Of a stretch of DNA of 57,264 nt, positions 7,713 through 16,077 are shown piece after piece. A program made the position numbers and the translations under genes. The stretch lies in assembly GCA_017466805.1 (NCBI GenBank), contig JAFTTN010000061.1, positions 1 through 57,264 of the forward strand. The letters are read 5' to 3'. Numbering within the stretch: position 1 is the first letter of the stretch; every line of letters starts with the position of its first letter. Source of the DNA: Clostridia bacterium. Its GTDB lineage: Bacteria; Bacillota; Clostridia; Oscillospirales; CAG-382. Below the pieces are notes generated by a model. That model saw only the letters and a list, made by a program, of their open reading frames with translations. It did no database searches and was not told where the DNA came from.

Positions 7713-8585
7713 TTAAAGCTTTGCAATTTTTCTCCGTTGCAATTCTTTATATACCAACTTTTCGGACACCTTATATCTGCTCACACCGTAACTTGTGCGG
7801 TCACGGATAATAATATCCTTCGGCAGCTTGCTTAAAATTTTCTTGCTGAAGGTCGTACCGCCGAAATAAGCATCAAGAGAAACTACAGGCAAAACAACCC
7901 ACTCAATCTCATCATCAATATTTGCGAGATAATATGCAATAAGATAAGAAACCTTATCCCGTAGTTCATCAGGAACAACAGATAATTTTTTGGATATATT
8001 CTCCGGCAAAGTTTCGGGATAAACTTTTAAAGTTCCGAGTTCCAAAGCATCAGCGATCATATCGTCAAAACGGACAATCCACGCACCTTTTGTCTTTTCG
8101 GAAAAGATAGGGATTTGAAATTGAATAACCTTGTTGCGCCATTTTTTATCAAAACCGCTTTCGATAGCAAGGGCGTTATCGTATGCACCTTTACTTGTTT
8201 TGTTGGGGTTGCTTAAAATATAGTCCGCGATACCGTGAACATGGCGGTAAAACCAACCTTGTCCATCCTCGGTAACGAGTTCAGGAAACTCCTCATGTAA
8301 CTCACGAAAATCACTTTTATATTGCCACTCTTCACGGGTGGCATTTTCTTTTTTATCGGGAATACTGCACCAAGCACAAAGCGCTCTGTATGCTCGGTCA
8401 ATATCGGGAGAGTTTGTTTCGTGCATATAGCCACGTGCGATAATCGAAAGGATACGCGGTAATCCTTCGAAGTCGAGAATTGTAGCAAATGCGGTTCTGC
8501 CAAGGTAAGAGAAATCCTGCTTGTTTTTCGATGTGTATTCCGAAACGCTTGTATAAGATAAAAATTCTTGCTGTTCGTTAAGCAT
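7713..8585 (-). CDS. Unknown protein coupled to the double-psi-barrel polymerase
   Basis: I do not recognise this 290-residue soluble protein. It has no signal peptide or membrane segment, a mixed alpha/beta composition and a basic end (VYKELQRRKIAKL). Residues 37-43 (LDFEGLP) resemble the short VDFEGVF stretch near residue 88 of the adjacent polymerase. The start codon overlaps the polymerase stop by 8 bp, with its ribosome site AAGGAGGAG inside the polymerase end, so translation is coupled. That layout suggests a dedicated partner, for example an accessory or priming subunit. The gene ends 5 bp from the candidate left attachment repeat. Confidence 0.75.
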   Translation of the reverse strand: MLNEQQEFLSYTSVSEYTSKNKQDFSYLGRTAFATILDFEGLPRILSIIARGYMHETNSPDIDRAYRALCAWCSIPDKKENATREEWQYKSDFRELHEEFPELVTEDGQGWFYRHVHGIADYILSNPNKTSKGAYDNALAIESGFDKKWRNKVIQFQIPIFSEKTKGAWIVRFDDMIADALELGTLKVYPETLPENISKKLSVVPDELRDKVSYLIAYYLANIDDEIEWVVLPVVSLDAYFGGTTFSKKILSKLPKDIIIRDRTSYGVSRYKVSEKLVYKELQRRKIAKL

Positions 8586-11500
8586 GGTTCTCCTCCTTCC
8601 TTAAAACAGTATCTTCCACATACTCGCAAAGTACGTCCCACATAAAACTTCGTTTGCCAAGTGCAACCACATACGGAATTGATTCGCTCGGCTTCATTCT
8701 TTTTTCAATAAGTGCAAGACAGGTACGGATAACAGCATCACGGAAGGACTCGGCAGGTGGCTTATTAAGATAACCGTTAAGCATAGCAGTAAGCTCCTCG
8801 CGGTCTTCTTTCTTGTGAAGTTCCTTGCGCTTTTCAGATTTGTTTTCATCATCAATATCGCAAATAATATCGCCGAGCAGACGGAATCCGCCGTGACGAA
8901 AATCGCAAAGCAGGTCATAATACCGATAAAAATCCGCATTAGGAAAATGCCGCTTTACAAAATCGTAACGCTCTTCACGTTCCATCAAATGCCACTTTTC
9001 GTTAATAATAGCCTCACGAACGATAGCGATATATTCATCGTCAATCCCTGCAAAGGCAGAATAAAGGGAATCGGAATCATAAATTAATTCCTTTCCCATT
9101 GAATAAAGAATACGGTTAACGTCATTCTGACGGCTTCGGTTATTGATAGTAACACGGCTTCTTCGGATACGGTTAAGTGCTTCGTTATAATCCGCAATCA
9201 GACCTTCCATCCAAAAAAGCGTTCCGCTGTCAAGTGTATCTTTCCAATCGGGTTGGACTGCAAAGGAAAACAGTTCAGAATCGGGTATTTTCTTTTTTGC
9301 TATAGGAACGGTGTTATCTTTCAGTTTATTTGCAAGATACGGCATACGCTCTACGTTAGAAGTGATGCTGTCCCAATCGGTAGTATTCAGCAGTTCTTTC
9401 ATTTGTTTTTTATTGGAAGGCTGATACCAAGGGGTTGCAACATCCTTGTTTTCTTGCAGATATTTATATTTTAAGAATACGCTTCTCTCTGCCCGTCCGC
9501 TTCCTAAATACTCTGAAAGGTCAGGCTTTACTCCGCTTTTGCCGGAGTCGATTTCAAGACCTGTAAGGATAGCCAAGGTCTCAACTTCCTTACGGCGATG
9601 CTCACGCTCCTCGGCGCTGGAGTTTTCGTTATAAGCAATAAGACTCCTGTCGAGTGCAGCATTGGAAATCTGCCCGATACGAGAAGAAAAGGTGTTGCGG
9701 ATAGTTTCATATCGCGCAATGTTATCGTTCGCATTTCGTATTTGAGGTTCGGCAGATGGAATTTTAAGCAGCGGTATATTACTGCGATGGTTAAGATCAG
9801 CGGATGCATAGTTGCGGCTGACACATTCATTTACAAGCGGGTCGGAAACAGTGCGTATCATATCACCGTCATAGTCGGCACCGCCCAAACGCTCAGCCGC
9901 CAAAATGGTAGGATCTATCATAACAACATCGGTAAGATGATGCAGATATAAACTGCGCAGTGCATCCATTTTTTTGAGTTCGGTATGAACTCTAAGTTGC
10001 ACCTCTTCGTTTCTTGCAATATGCGGATTGCGGAGAAGCGTGCAAACCTGTCCGCTGTTATATTTTGAACCCGGCGCATAAAAAGAAAAAGGTTCTAATT
10101 TTGTTTTCTTTGCGACCTTGCTGAATATGCGCTGTGTAAATTTCTGCTTGCGGTCATCGTCCAATAACCAATATAAAAATTCTATTAAATCACCCGAAAG
10201 GAAACGGTTATCGCCTTCAATCAGGATAGTGCCGACAGCATAATCCTCAAATATTTTCTCGGCTCTTGTTTTCAGTTCATCGTGATATACAGACTCATTA
10301 ATAAATAACGGATTTTTCTCTAAAATCCGCGCGAGTCGGTAGAGCCTCCTTTCCTTGTCATATCCCTTTGTGTTTAATACTCTCAGAAAATAATTCAAAC
10401 GGTATTCTTCATTGCAACAAAGGTTGTAATATTCCACCTCCGTGCGTTTTGTGAGCCAATGACGCTCATCATCGTTGGGTGAATGATCCCATCCGTCAGG
10501 TAAATCTTTGGGGCGGAATTCTTCGTCGGTTATGGCAAGAGTGCTTATGAATTGATAATTAAGGTCGGTATATTCCTGCGGAATAACGTGGCTGACGTTT
10601 GTGATATATAAAGCGTGATTATATTTGCGAAACGCATTCCAATAATCATCCCAAGTCATATTACAATCTTTAAGCCAACCGTATCCCTTAAACATACTCT
10701 TGGTAAGGATAATATCCACATCATCAATACGATGACTATTGCCATAAATATCGGTTATGGTTTGCACACCGGCTGAGGAAAGAAAATGTTTAAAATCAAC
10801 CTTGTGAAGCATGCCTTTCACATACGGCATACGTATCTGAAATGAGGTATGAACATGTTCACCACAATACGCTTTATCAATTACCTTGGCATATTCTTTT
10901 GAAATCAAACCTTCGCCGTCAAAGGCGGTAATGGTTACATCCTCAACCGTTTCCACACGCTCATATTTGCGAACGTTGCCTTCGCCGGTTGTGTCTTTAA
11001 CGGTTATGATAGGAACATTTCTTTCATTATACTCAGGGTTATCGATGACGATAACACGGTGCGGTTTATCTATTTCAATATTATCCACACGCTCACCGCT
11101 GGAAAGCATCAAGCCATTATAAGCGTAGAGTTTAGACAATTGACAGTCGCCAAGTTCTATATCCATCATAATGCGGCGGCGAACAGGATAATAAAAATCA
11201 TCGCGGATAAAGGTGAGTTGAGATTTACGGCTCATACTTGCTGAGCGTTCGAAAGCATAGTAACGATGGTATCCTGCACCTAAATCTAATCCGATACCGG
11301 CATCGTCAAACATACTTTTCGCTTTGCTTTGCAACTCTAAAGTTTTAGGGGATGAAGAATTGCGGTCGAAAACACCTTCAAAATCCACGATACAAATAAT
11401 ACTTGAAAGGTCAGTAATTAGTTTTTTATCGGTGGGTGTTTGAAAGTCATCGCCGTGCAGCTGACACATGATCTGAAAGAACAAGGCATTGTCTTCCTGC

Positions 11501-11646
11501 TCGTGTTGGACGGTATATATTTTACATTTATCGGTCTGAGATTTGGAAAGCTTGTATCTATATTCAAAAGTATCGCGCCCGCTATTTTCAGCGTATCCCA
11601 TTATGCTTTTCGCAGACAGTCTGTAAATCTGATATTTAACTTGCAC
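8578..11646 (-). CDS. Single-chain double-psi-barrel RNA polymerase (cellular RdRP/YonO-like)
   Basis: This 1022-residue protein shows the landmarks of the two-barrel polymerase superfamily that includes eukaryotic RNA-silencing RdRPs, phage YonO and the large RNAP subunits. FQIR at 269-272 followed by K277-G278 matches the FQIR...KG block of RdRPs (first barrel). RNPHIAR at 539-545 and GGADYDGD with Asp591, Asp593 and Asp595 match the RNAP/RdRP catalytic barrel (compare RAPTLHR and NADFDGD of beta-prime). By analogy it would bind metal through the three Asp and polymerise nucleotides; template and product are unknown. The start is GTG with GAGGTGA ahead of it. It is intact, the largest gene of the element, and overlaps its partner gene. 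Confidence 0.87.
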   Translation of the reverse strand: MQVKYQIYRLSAKSIMGYAENSGRDTFEYRYKLSKSQTDKCKIYTVQHEQEDNALFFQIMCQLHGDDFQTPTDKKLITDLSSIICIVDFEGVFDRNSSSPKTLELQSKAKSMFDDAGIGLDLGAGYHRYYAFERSASMSRKSQLTFIRDDFYYPVRRRIMMDIELGDCQLSKLYAYNGLMLSSGERVDNIEIDKPHRVIVIDNPEYNERNVPIITVKDTTGEGNVRKYERVETVEDVTITAFDGEGLISKEYAKVIDKAYCGEHVHTSFQIRMPYVKGMLHKVDFKHFLSSAGVQTITDIYGNSHRIDDVDIILTKSMFKGYGWLKDCNMTWDDYWNAFRKYNHALYITNVSHVIPQEYTDLNYQFISTLAITDEEFRPKDLPDGWDHSPNDDERHWLTKRTEVEYYNLCCNEEYRLNYFLRVLNTKGYDKERRLYRLARILEKNPLFINESVYHDELKTRAEKIFEDYAVGTILIEGDNRFLSGDLIEFLYWLLDDDRKQKFTQRIFSKVAKKTKLEPFSFYAPGSKYNSGQVCTLLRNPHIARNEEVQLRVHTELKKMDALRSLYLHHLTDVVMIDPTILAAERLGGADYDGDMIRTVSDPLVNECVSRNYASADLNHRSNIPLLKIPSAEPQIRNANDNIARYETIRNTFSSRIGQISNAALDRSLIAYNENSSAEEREHRRKEVETLAILTGLEIDSGKSGVKPDLSEYLGSGRAERSVFLKYKYLQENKDVATPWYQPSNKKQMKELLNTTDWDSITSNVERMPYLANKLKDNTVPIAKKKIPDSELFSFAVQPDWKDTLDSGTLFWMEGLIADYNEALNRIRRSRVTINNRSRQNDVNRILYSMGKELIYDSDSLYSAFAGIDDEYIAIVREAIINEKWHLMEREERYDFVKRHFPNADFYRYYDLLCDFRHGGFRLLGDIICDIDDENKSEKRKELHKKEDREELTAMLNGYLNKPPAESFRDAVIRTCLALIEKRMKPSESIPYVVALGKRSFMWDVLCEYVEDTVLRKEENHA

Positions 11647-11669
11647 CTATATCACCTCGATTTGCTTTC

Positions 11670-11698
11670 AGTATATCACAAAATATAATAAAACGCAA
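11670..11698 (-). promoter_or_regulatory. Promoter of the polymerase operon
   Basis: On the minus strand TTGCGT (11693-11698), 17-bp spacer, TATACT (11670-11675), ending 24 bp before the GTG start. It is divergent from the excisionase-relaxase operon. Confidence 0.7.
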
Positions 11699-11707
11699 TA
11701 TGAATAC

Positions 11708-11733
11708 TGCCCCCACTTTTTAAGATGGGGGCA
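11708..11733. terminator. GC-rich inverted repeat between divergent operons
   Basis: TGCCCCCA and TGGGGGCA (11708-11715 with 11726-11733) enclose a 10-nt loop. It lies between the polymerase promoter and the leader peptide; it could be a terminator/insulator or an operator. Confidence 0.5.
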
Positions 11734-11757
11734 AAATTTATATTCAAGGAAGGAGTG

Positions 11758-11793
11758 ATGACGGTGCTCATTGCAGACAAAACTCCGCTGTAA
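11758..11793 (+). CDS. Leader peptide MTVLIADKTPL (candidate attenuator uORF)
   Basis: ATG at 11758 opens an 11-codon frame reading M-T-V-L-I-A-D-K-T-P-L, with the strong ribosome site AGGAAGGAG at 11747-11755. The last codons (CCG CTG TAA) are also the left arm of the hairpin at 11785-11808, so a ribosome finishing or pausing there must disrupt that stem. This is the geometry of translation- or termination-attenuation leaders. The gene is too short for ordinary gene callers. Its role upstream of the excisionase operon is inferred. Confidence 0.55.
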   Translation: MTVLIADKTPL

Positions 11794-11838
11794 ATTAGAG
11801 TACAGCGGTAGAAAAACAAAACGCAGACTCTGCGTTTT
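11785..11838 (+). promoter_or_regulatory. Tandem leader hairpins before the excisionase operon
   Basis: CCGCTGTA/TACAGCGG (11785-11792 with 11801-11808) is followed by AAAACGCAGA-C-TCTGCGTTTT (11818-11838). The first overlaps the end of the leader peptide; the second has terminator-like arms but only a short T-run. They sit 42 bp upstream of the excisionase start. Confidence 0.65.
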
Positions 11839-11880
11839 CAAATAAGAGAGTCAAATAAATTATAAAGGATTGATACAAAC

Positions 11881-12096
11881 ATGAAACATTCAGAAATCAA
11901 ATCGTATGACGAGCTACCGCTGTTTTTGAACGCAGACTTGGTAGCAAAAACACTTGGCGTGGCATCGTCCACCGCCTATGAACTTATGCACGAAAAGGAC
12001 TTCCCTGCGGTGAGAATCGGCAACCGATTTGTAGTACCCAAGGAAGAATTTCAGGCGTGGATAAAAAAGAAGATCGGAGGTAAATGCAATGAATAA
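11881..12096 (+). CDS. Excisionase-family HTH DNA-binding protein
   Basis: The 71 residues form a MerR/excisionase-type winged helix: LNADLVAKTLGVASSTAYEL is the HTH and FPAVRIGNRFVVPKEEF the wing, as in HTH_17 proteins. In an element with tyrosine recombinases it is best read as the recombination directionality factor or a regulator of mobility genes. Its stop overlaps the next gene by 8 bp. It is the first full gene of the rightward mobility operon, behind a leader peptide and two hairpins. Confidence 0.88.
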   Translation: MKHSEIKSYDELPLFLNADLVAKTLGVASSTAYELMHEKDFPAVRIGNRFVVPKEEFQAWIKKKIGGKCNE

Positions 12097-12463
12097 AAAT
12101 TTAATTTATTGGTACAAGGAAGAAGATGTGTTTGAAGCGTTGCGAGAACGTATCCTCACAAAAGAGGTGCAAGAACTTTTTGATAACACCGAAGAATACA
12201 GGATGTTGATACAGGCGTTTGCCGAACTCACCTACAGCGAAGAAATTATTGTGTTCGGTAAAATTTATTATCAAAATGATGTGCGCCGTATTCTTTGTGA
12301 TGAATTGGAATCAGGAACCGTGATAGATGCCTATGAACTTTTCAAAAACCAGTACCGTTCCAAAGGTGCAAAATTGTTAGCGTGGTTAATTTTGCGTGAG
12401 CATCTAACCGCAGAAGAATTGGCTGGACTTATGGTCGAGTATGATTTCGGGAGAGGTGCTTAA
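12089..12463 (+). CDS. Hypothetical protein of the mobility operon
   Basis: The 124 residues are acidic and mostly helical, with no motif I recognise (ends AEELAGLMVEYDFGRGA). The start overlaps the excisionase gene, with GGAGG just upstream. It abuts the HTH gene directly (stop at 12463, next ATG at 12464). It is a conserved-looking operon member; a regulatory or accessory role in element transfer is a guess. Confidence 0.65.
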   Translation: MNKNLIYWYKEEDVFEALRERILTKEVQELFDNTEEYRMLIQAFAELTYSEEIIVFGKIYYQNDVRRILCDELESGTVIDAYELFKNQYRSKGAKLLAWLILREHLTAEELAGLMVEYDFGRGA

Positions 12464-12928
12464 ATGATTTTCGGTTCACAGAAACGGGATCCGTGTAAAA
12501 ACTTTTATATGGTTCCGAATGAAATAATGCGCCTTGGTTTATCGGTTGGCGAAATCGCAGTATATAACTATCTTATTTATTGCGAAGATCACAACACCTA
12601 CCAATGTTATCCGAGCTACAGAAAAATGGGTGAGGCTTTGGGTCTCACCCGTAAAACTGTTATGAAATATGTACGAAGCCTTGAAGACAGGTGTCTTATC
12701 TCAACCGAGCCGACAACGGTAACGTTGAAATCCGGTAAAAAGCAAAATGGCAATTTGCTCTACACCATCCGTCCGATACAGGATGCTGTCGACCATTTTA
12801 ATGCAGAACAGCTTAGGAAAGCAGAGCGAGAAATGGCACGGCTGAATGTAATCCGCAAACTCGAAGAATACGACCGAAAACACAGTATTATAGACGGAAA
12901 TCGGTCGTCATTATTTGAAGCGGGTTAA
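12464..12928 (+). CDS. Winged-HTH replication/regulatory protein
   Basis: The 154 residues carry a helix-turn-helix of the HTH_36/RepA-N-like type: GLSVGEIAVYNYLIYCEDHN, then PSYRKMGEALGLTRKTVMKYVRSLEDRCLI. Such proteins occur in Firmicutes plasmids and mobilizable elements as putative replication initiators or regulators. The gene has no spacing from the previous one. A candidate oriT follows immediately. Whether it starts replication of the excised element or regulates transcription is open. Confidence 0.8.
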   Translation: MIFGSQKRDPCKNFYMVPNEIMRLGLSVGEIAVYNYLIYCEDHNTYQCYPSYRKMGEALGLTRKTVMKYVRSLEDRCLISTEPTTVTLKSGKKQNGNLLYTIRPIQDAVDHFNAEQLRKAEREMARLNVIRKLEEYDRKHSIIDGNRSSLFEAG

Positions 12929-13010
12929 AGTGCGCTATCACGCACGGCACCACATCGGACGGCAGAGCCGACCGTTTGGAGATTTTCAAAGGCGCCGTAA
13001 ACGCAAAATT
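12926..13010. other. Candidate origin of transfer
   Basis: The 110-bp gap before the relaxosome gene holds GTGCG-N6-CGCAC (12930-12945) directly followed by GGCACCAC, and a further GC-rich inverted stretch around 12957-12975. Inverted repeats next to relaxase genes are the usual mark of oriT. The nic site is not identified. Confidence 0.4.
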
Positions 13011-13038
13011 ATGCTATCTTAGCAAAAGGAGAAGAAAA

Positions 13039-13479
13039 ATGGATAAAAAGTACACTTTCACCGTCCGTATGGGCGAAAAGCTCAAAGAGGAAATTCGAGA
13101 AAACTTTGACGAAGCACACGTGCGCTCGCTCAATGCCTTCGTATTAAAGGCGATAGATTTTTATCTTGGATACCTCAGGCAAGGCAAAAATCTAAATTAT
13201 ATTTCGCCGATACTCGCATCAAGTATCAAGAGTGAAATTAAAAGTACCGAGCAAAATTTATCGGAAATTATTTTCAAAATGGCGGTGCAGCTTTCAATGC
13301 TAACGCAAGTGGTTGCAGATGACCATGAGTTTCAACCAGAATATCTTGAAGAACTTTACCGTTGGTGCGCCGAAAAGGTTGCCTCGACTAACGGTATTGT
13401 TTCACTTCAAGATATGCAGCAGAGAGAAAATGTTTATACCGACTACGATTATTTTAATAGCGGCGGAGGTGATTACTAA
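13039..13479 (+). CDS. MobC-like relaxosome accessory protein
   Basis: ATG at 13039 is chosen for its AAAAGGAGAAG site; the product has 146 residues. The amino end (YTFTVRMGEKLKEEIRENF) is a ribbon-helix-helix-like DNA-binding segment, followed by a helical region. This architecture and the position directly before a relaxase fit a MobC-type accessory protein that binds oriT. The stop overlaps the relaxase start (TAATG). Assignment rests on context and fold type rather than on a strong family motif. Confidence 0.72.
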   Translation: MDKKYTFTVRMGEKLKEEIRENFDEAHVRSLNAFVLKAIDFYLGYLRQGKNLNYISPILASSIKSEIKSTEQNLSEIIFKMAVQLSMLTQVVADDHEFQPEYLEELYRWCAEKVASTNGIVSLQDMQQRENVYTDYDYFNSGGGDY

Positions 13480-14810
13480 TGCCAAAAATTATATTCACAA
13501 GTCGGTATACCCGTAATCCGAAAGCATCGAATTCAGGAAAACTCTTACGGTATATGGCAACGCGCGAGAGCGTGGAAAAGGTGGCGGTCGGTCTCGACCG
13601 CTCACCATCAACAGTCCGTCAACAGCGTTTAATTAAAAATATTCTTGAAGCCTATCCCGAAACAAAAGACTATCTTGAATATGAAGATTATCTTAAAGAA
13701 CCGTGCAAATCTAACGCAACCGAATTTATAGATGCGGTGATTGATAGAAACATTGACAGGCTTGACGGTGTTAAAAATCTTGTGAAGTATTATGCAGAGC
13801 GCCCCGGTGTTGCGAAACTCGGCACACACGGTTTATTTTCACAGACCGATGACAAGATTGACCTTGATAAAGTTGCCGAAGAAGTTTCTAATCACAAGGG
13901 AATTATATGGACTCACGTTATCAGTCTTCGCCGTGAAGATGCCGAGCGACTTCGGTATAATAATCCGTCCCGATGGCGTGATTTGATTCGCAGTATCGTT
14001 GCTGAAATTGCCGATGCCCATAATATTGATTTGGAAAACCTCCGTTGGTATGCAGCGTTCCACAATAAAGACCATCATCCTCATGTGCATCTGATGGTCT
14101 ACTCTGCCGATGCCAAACAAGGTTGGATCACAAAGCGGTCTATTGATGATATGCGCAGTATGTTCGGTAACGAAATATTCCGCGGTGAGCAATACCGTCT
14201 TTTTGAAATGCAAACCAAACAGCGTGAGCTGGTTAAGGAAAAATTCAAGGAAAGGATAAAACACTTTGAAGAAAACGGTTACACCTTAACACCGCAGCTT
14301 GAATTTTTATTCTTTAATCTTGCCAAGCAATTAAAATCGGTAAAGGGTAAAAAAGTTTACGGATACCTGCCGAAAGATATTAAAGATACGGTAGACAGTA
14401 TCGTGCGTGAGCTTGCAAAGGATAAAGATATAGCTGACCTGTATCATAAGTGGAATGAAATTAACCGTGAAAAATTATCTCTCTACCACGAAAAGAAAAC
14501 ACCGGATATTCCGCTGGAAGACAACAAAGAATTCCGCAGTATTAAAAATATTATAGTCAAGGCGGCGGTGGAGTTTAATAACACACAGTACAGCGAAAAT
14601 TATACACCGCAGAATTATACTGCCTCTGCTTTCGGCAGAATTCTTTGTCAACTGATCCGGGCAATCAGCCAAAGCTATGACAACAGGGATAGAAAGTTAC
14701 GCTCTCAGGTTGACGGTAAACTCCGTTCCAAGATCGCGCAAAAGAAAGCGGCACTTGGTATTCGTCCCGAACAAAGCGACTATGAAAATTATTATGAGCA
14801 GAGCATGTAA
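13479..14810 (+). CDS. MobP-type relaxase
   Basis: The 443-residue protein contains the metal-binding HUH block HNKDHHPHVHLMVYS near residue 200 and an amino-terminal segment with Tyr residues (FTSRYTRNPKASNSGKLLRY) suited to DNA nicking. This arrangement matches the MobP3-like relaxases of Firmicutes mobilizable elements. It would nick oriT and pilot the single strand into a recipient through a helper conjugation system. No type IV secretion genes are present here, so the element is mobilizable rather than self-conjugative. It is intact and coupled to the accessory gene. Confidence 0.88.
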   Translation: MPKIIFTSRYTRNPKASNSGKLLRYMATRESVEKVAVGLDRSPSTVRQQRLIKNILEAYPETKDYLEYEDYLKEPCKSNATEFIDAVIDRNIDRLDGVKNLVKYYAERPGVAKLGTHGLFSQTDDKIDLDKVAEEVSNHKGIIWTHVISLRREDAERLRYNNPSRWRDLIRSIVAEIADAHNIDLENLRWYAAFHNKDHHPHVHLMVYSADAKQGWITKRSIDDMRSMFGNEIFRGEQYRLFEMQTKQRELVKEKFKERIKHFEENGYTLTPQLEFLFFNLAKQLKSVKGKKVYGYLPKDIKDTVDSIVRELAKDKDIADLYHKWNEINREKLSLYHEKKTPDIPLEDNKEFRSIKNIIVKAAVEFNNTQYSENYTPQNYTASAFGRILCQLIRAISQSYDNRDRKLRSQVDGKLRSKIAQKKAALGIRPEQSDYENYYEQSM

Positions 14811-14907
14811 AAAACTCGAACCTACGGTCAATATTGTCTGGATATTGAAAAGGTTATGTGGTATTGTGTTGTCGCAAAAAGAAAACTAAATGAAAGGAGT
14901 TGATAAT

Positions 14908-16077
14908 GTGGCAAAACGCAGACCTAACGGTGACGGAATGGTTAGAAAACTTAAAGGAAAATGGGAAGGCAGAATTATAGTCGGTCATAAGGATGACGGC
15001 TCTCCCATCTTCCGTTATGTGTACGGTAAAACACAGAAAGAACTAACCGAAAAGATGCACCGTAAATTAAATGAGTATGAAGGCGTGGAACTTACCGAGA
15101 ACAGCAAAATGACACTCGGCGAGTGGTTGGATGTGTGGCTTGAAAAGTATATGCGAAACACCATCCGTCCAAGCACCTTTGATAGTTACGAGCGTATGTG
15201 TGATGATTATATCAAGCCTAACCTTGGTAATAAAACCATCGCCTTTATTACCGCCAACGACATACAAAAAATGTATGTAAAGCTCAAAAAGGAAGGCAGA
15301 AAGAACTACCATCCCACATTCGGTAAAAGTCTCTCCGACTCGTCTATCGTCCGCATCCACAATATGCTTCACAAAGCGATGGACGATGCCGTAAAGGAAC
15401 ACCTTATACCGAAGAACCCAACGGCTGGTACAAATCCTCCGAAAAAGAAAAAGCCGGAGCTTCAGATCTTAAACGAAGAACAGCTCCAAAGATTTATGAA
15501 TGCCATAGAAAACGATATTATATGGCACGATATATTCTACACGGAAATGACAACGGGACTTCGCAGAGGTGAGCTGTGCGGTCTTAAATGGACAGACTTT
15601 GACGAAACCGAAGGTGTGCTTAAAATTAACCGCAGTATAACGCACGATAAGAAAGGCGGTTTCATTGAGGGTGAAACCAAAACAGGTCAAGGCAAGCGTT
15701 CTATACTCCTACCGCTTAGCACGGTAGAGATATTAAAAGAGCGTAAGCGCAAAAGCCGAAGCGAATGGATATTTGAACATCCTCTCGATCCGACAAGACC
15801 GATAGCGCCTTGCTCGGTATACAACAAAATGAAGGCTATCCTTAAAAGCGCAGACCTGCCGAGCATTCGCTTTCATGACCTACGGCACACCTTCGCCACT
15901 CACGCTCTCACAAGCGGAGTTGATGCCAAAACACTATCGGGAATCCTTGGTCATACCAATGCGAGCTTCACGCTTGACACCTATACTCACGTTACAACAG
16001 ATATGCAAAAAAGAGCATCCGACATTGTAGAAAACTTTGTTGAGGATATGTTCGGAAAGGGGTTGAATTTAATATGA
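14908..16077 (+). CDS. Tyrosine recombinase/integrase 1
   Basis: GTG at 14908 follows AAAGGAG with 8-nt spacing; an ATG six codons upstream overlaps that site and is less likely. The 389 residues include an AP2-like arm-binding domain (GKWEGRIIVGHKDDGSPIF), a core-binding SAM-like domain, and a catalytic domain with Arg in TTGLRRGELCGLKW, HDLRH, GH and the nucleophile Tyr in LDTYTHV. It overlaps the second integrase by 4 bp (ATGA). It would integrate and excise the element; the division of labour with integrase 2 is unknown. Confidence 0.92.
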   Translation: MAKRRPNGDGMVRKLKGKWEGRIIVGHKDDGSPIFRYVYGKTQKELTEKMHRKLNEYEGVELTENSKMTLGEWLDVWLEKYMRNTIRPSTFDSYERMCDDYIKPNLGNKTIAFITANDIQKMYVKLKKEGRKNYHPTFGKSLSDSSIVRIHNMLHKAMDDAVKEHLIPKNPTAGTNPPKKKKPELQILNEEQLQRFMNAIENDIIWHDIFYTEMTTGLRRGELCGLKWTDFDETEGVLKINRSITHDKKGGFIEGETKTGQGKRSILLPLSTVEILKERKRKSRSEWIFEHPLDPTRPIAPCSVYNKMKAILKSADLPSIRFHDLRHTFATHALTSGVDAKTLSGILGHTNASFTLDTYTHVTTDMQKRASDIVENFVEDMFGKGLNLI

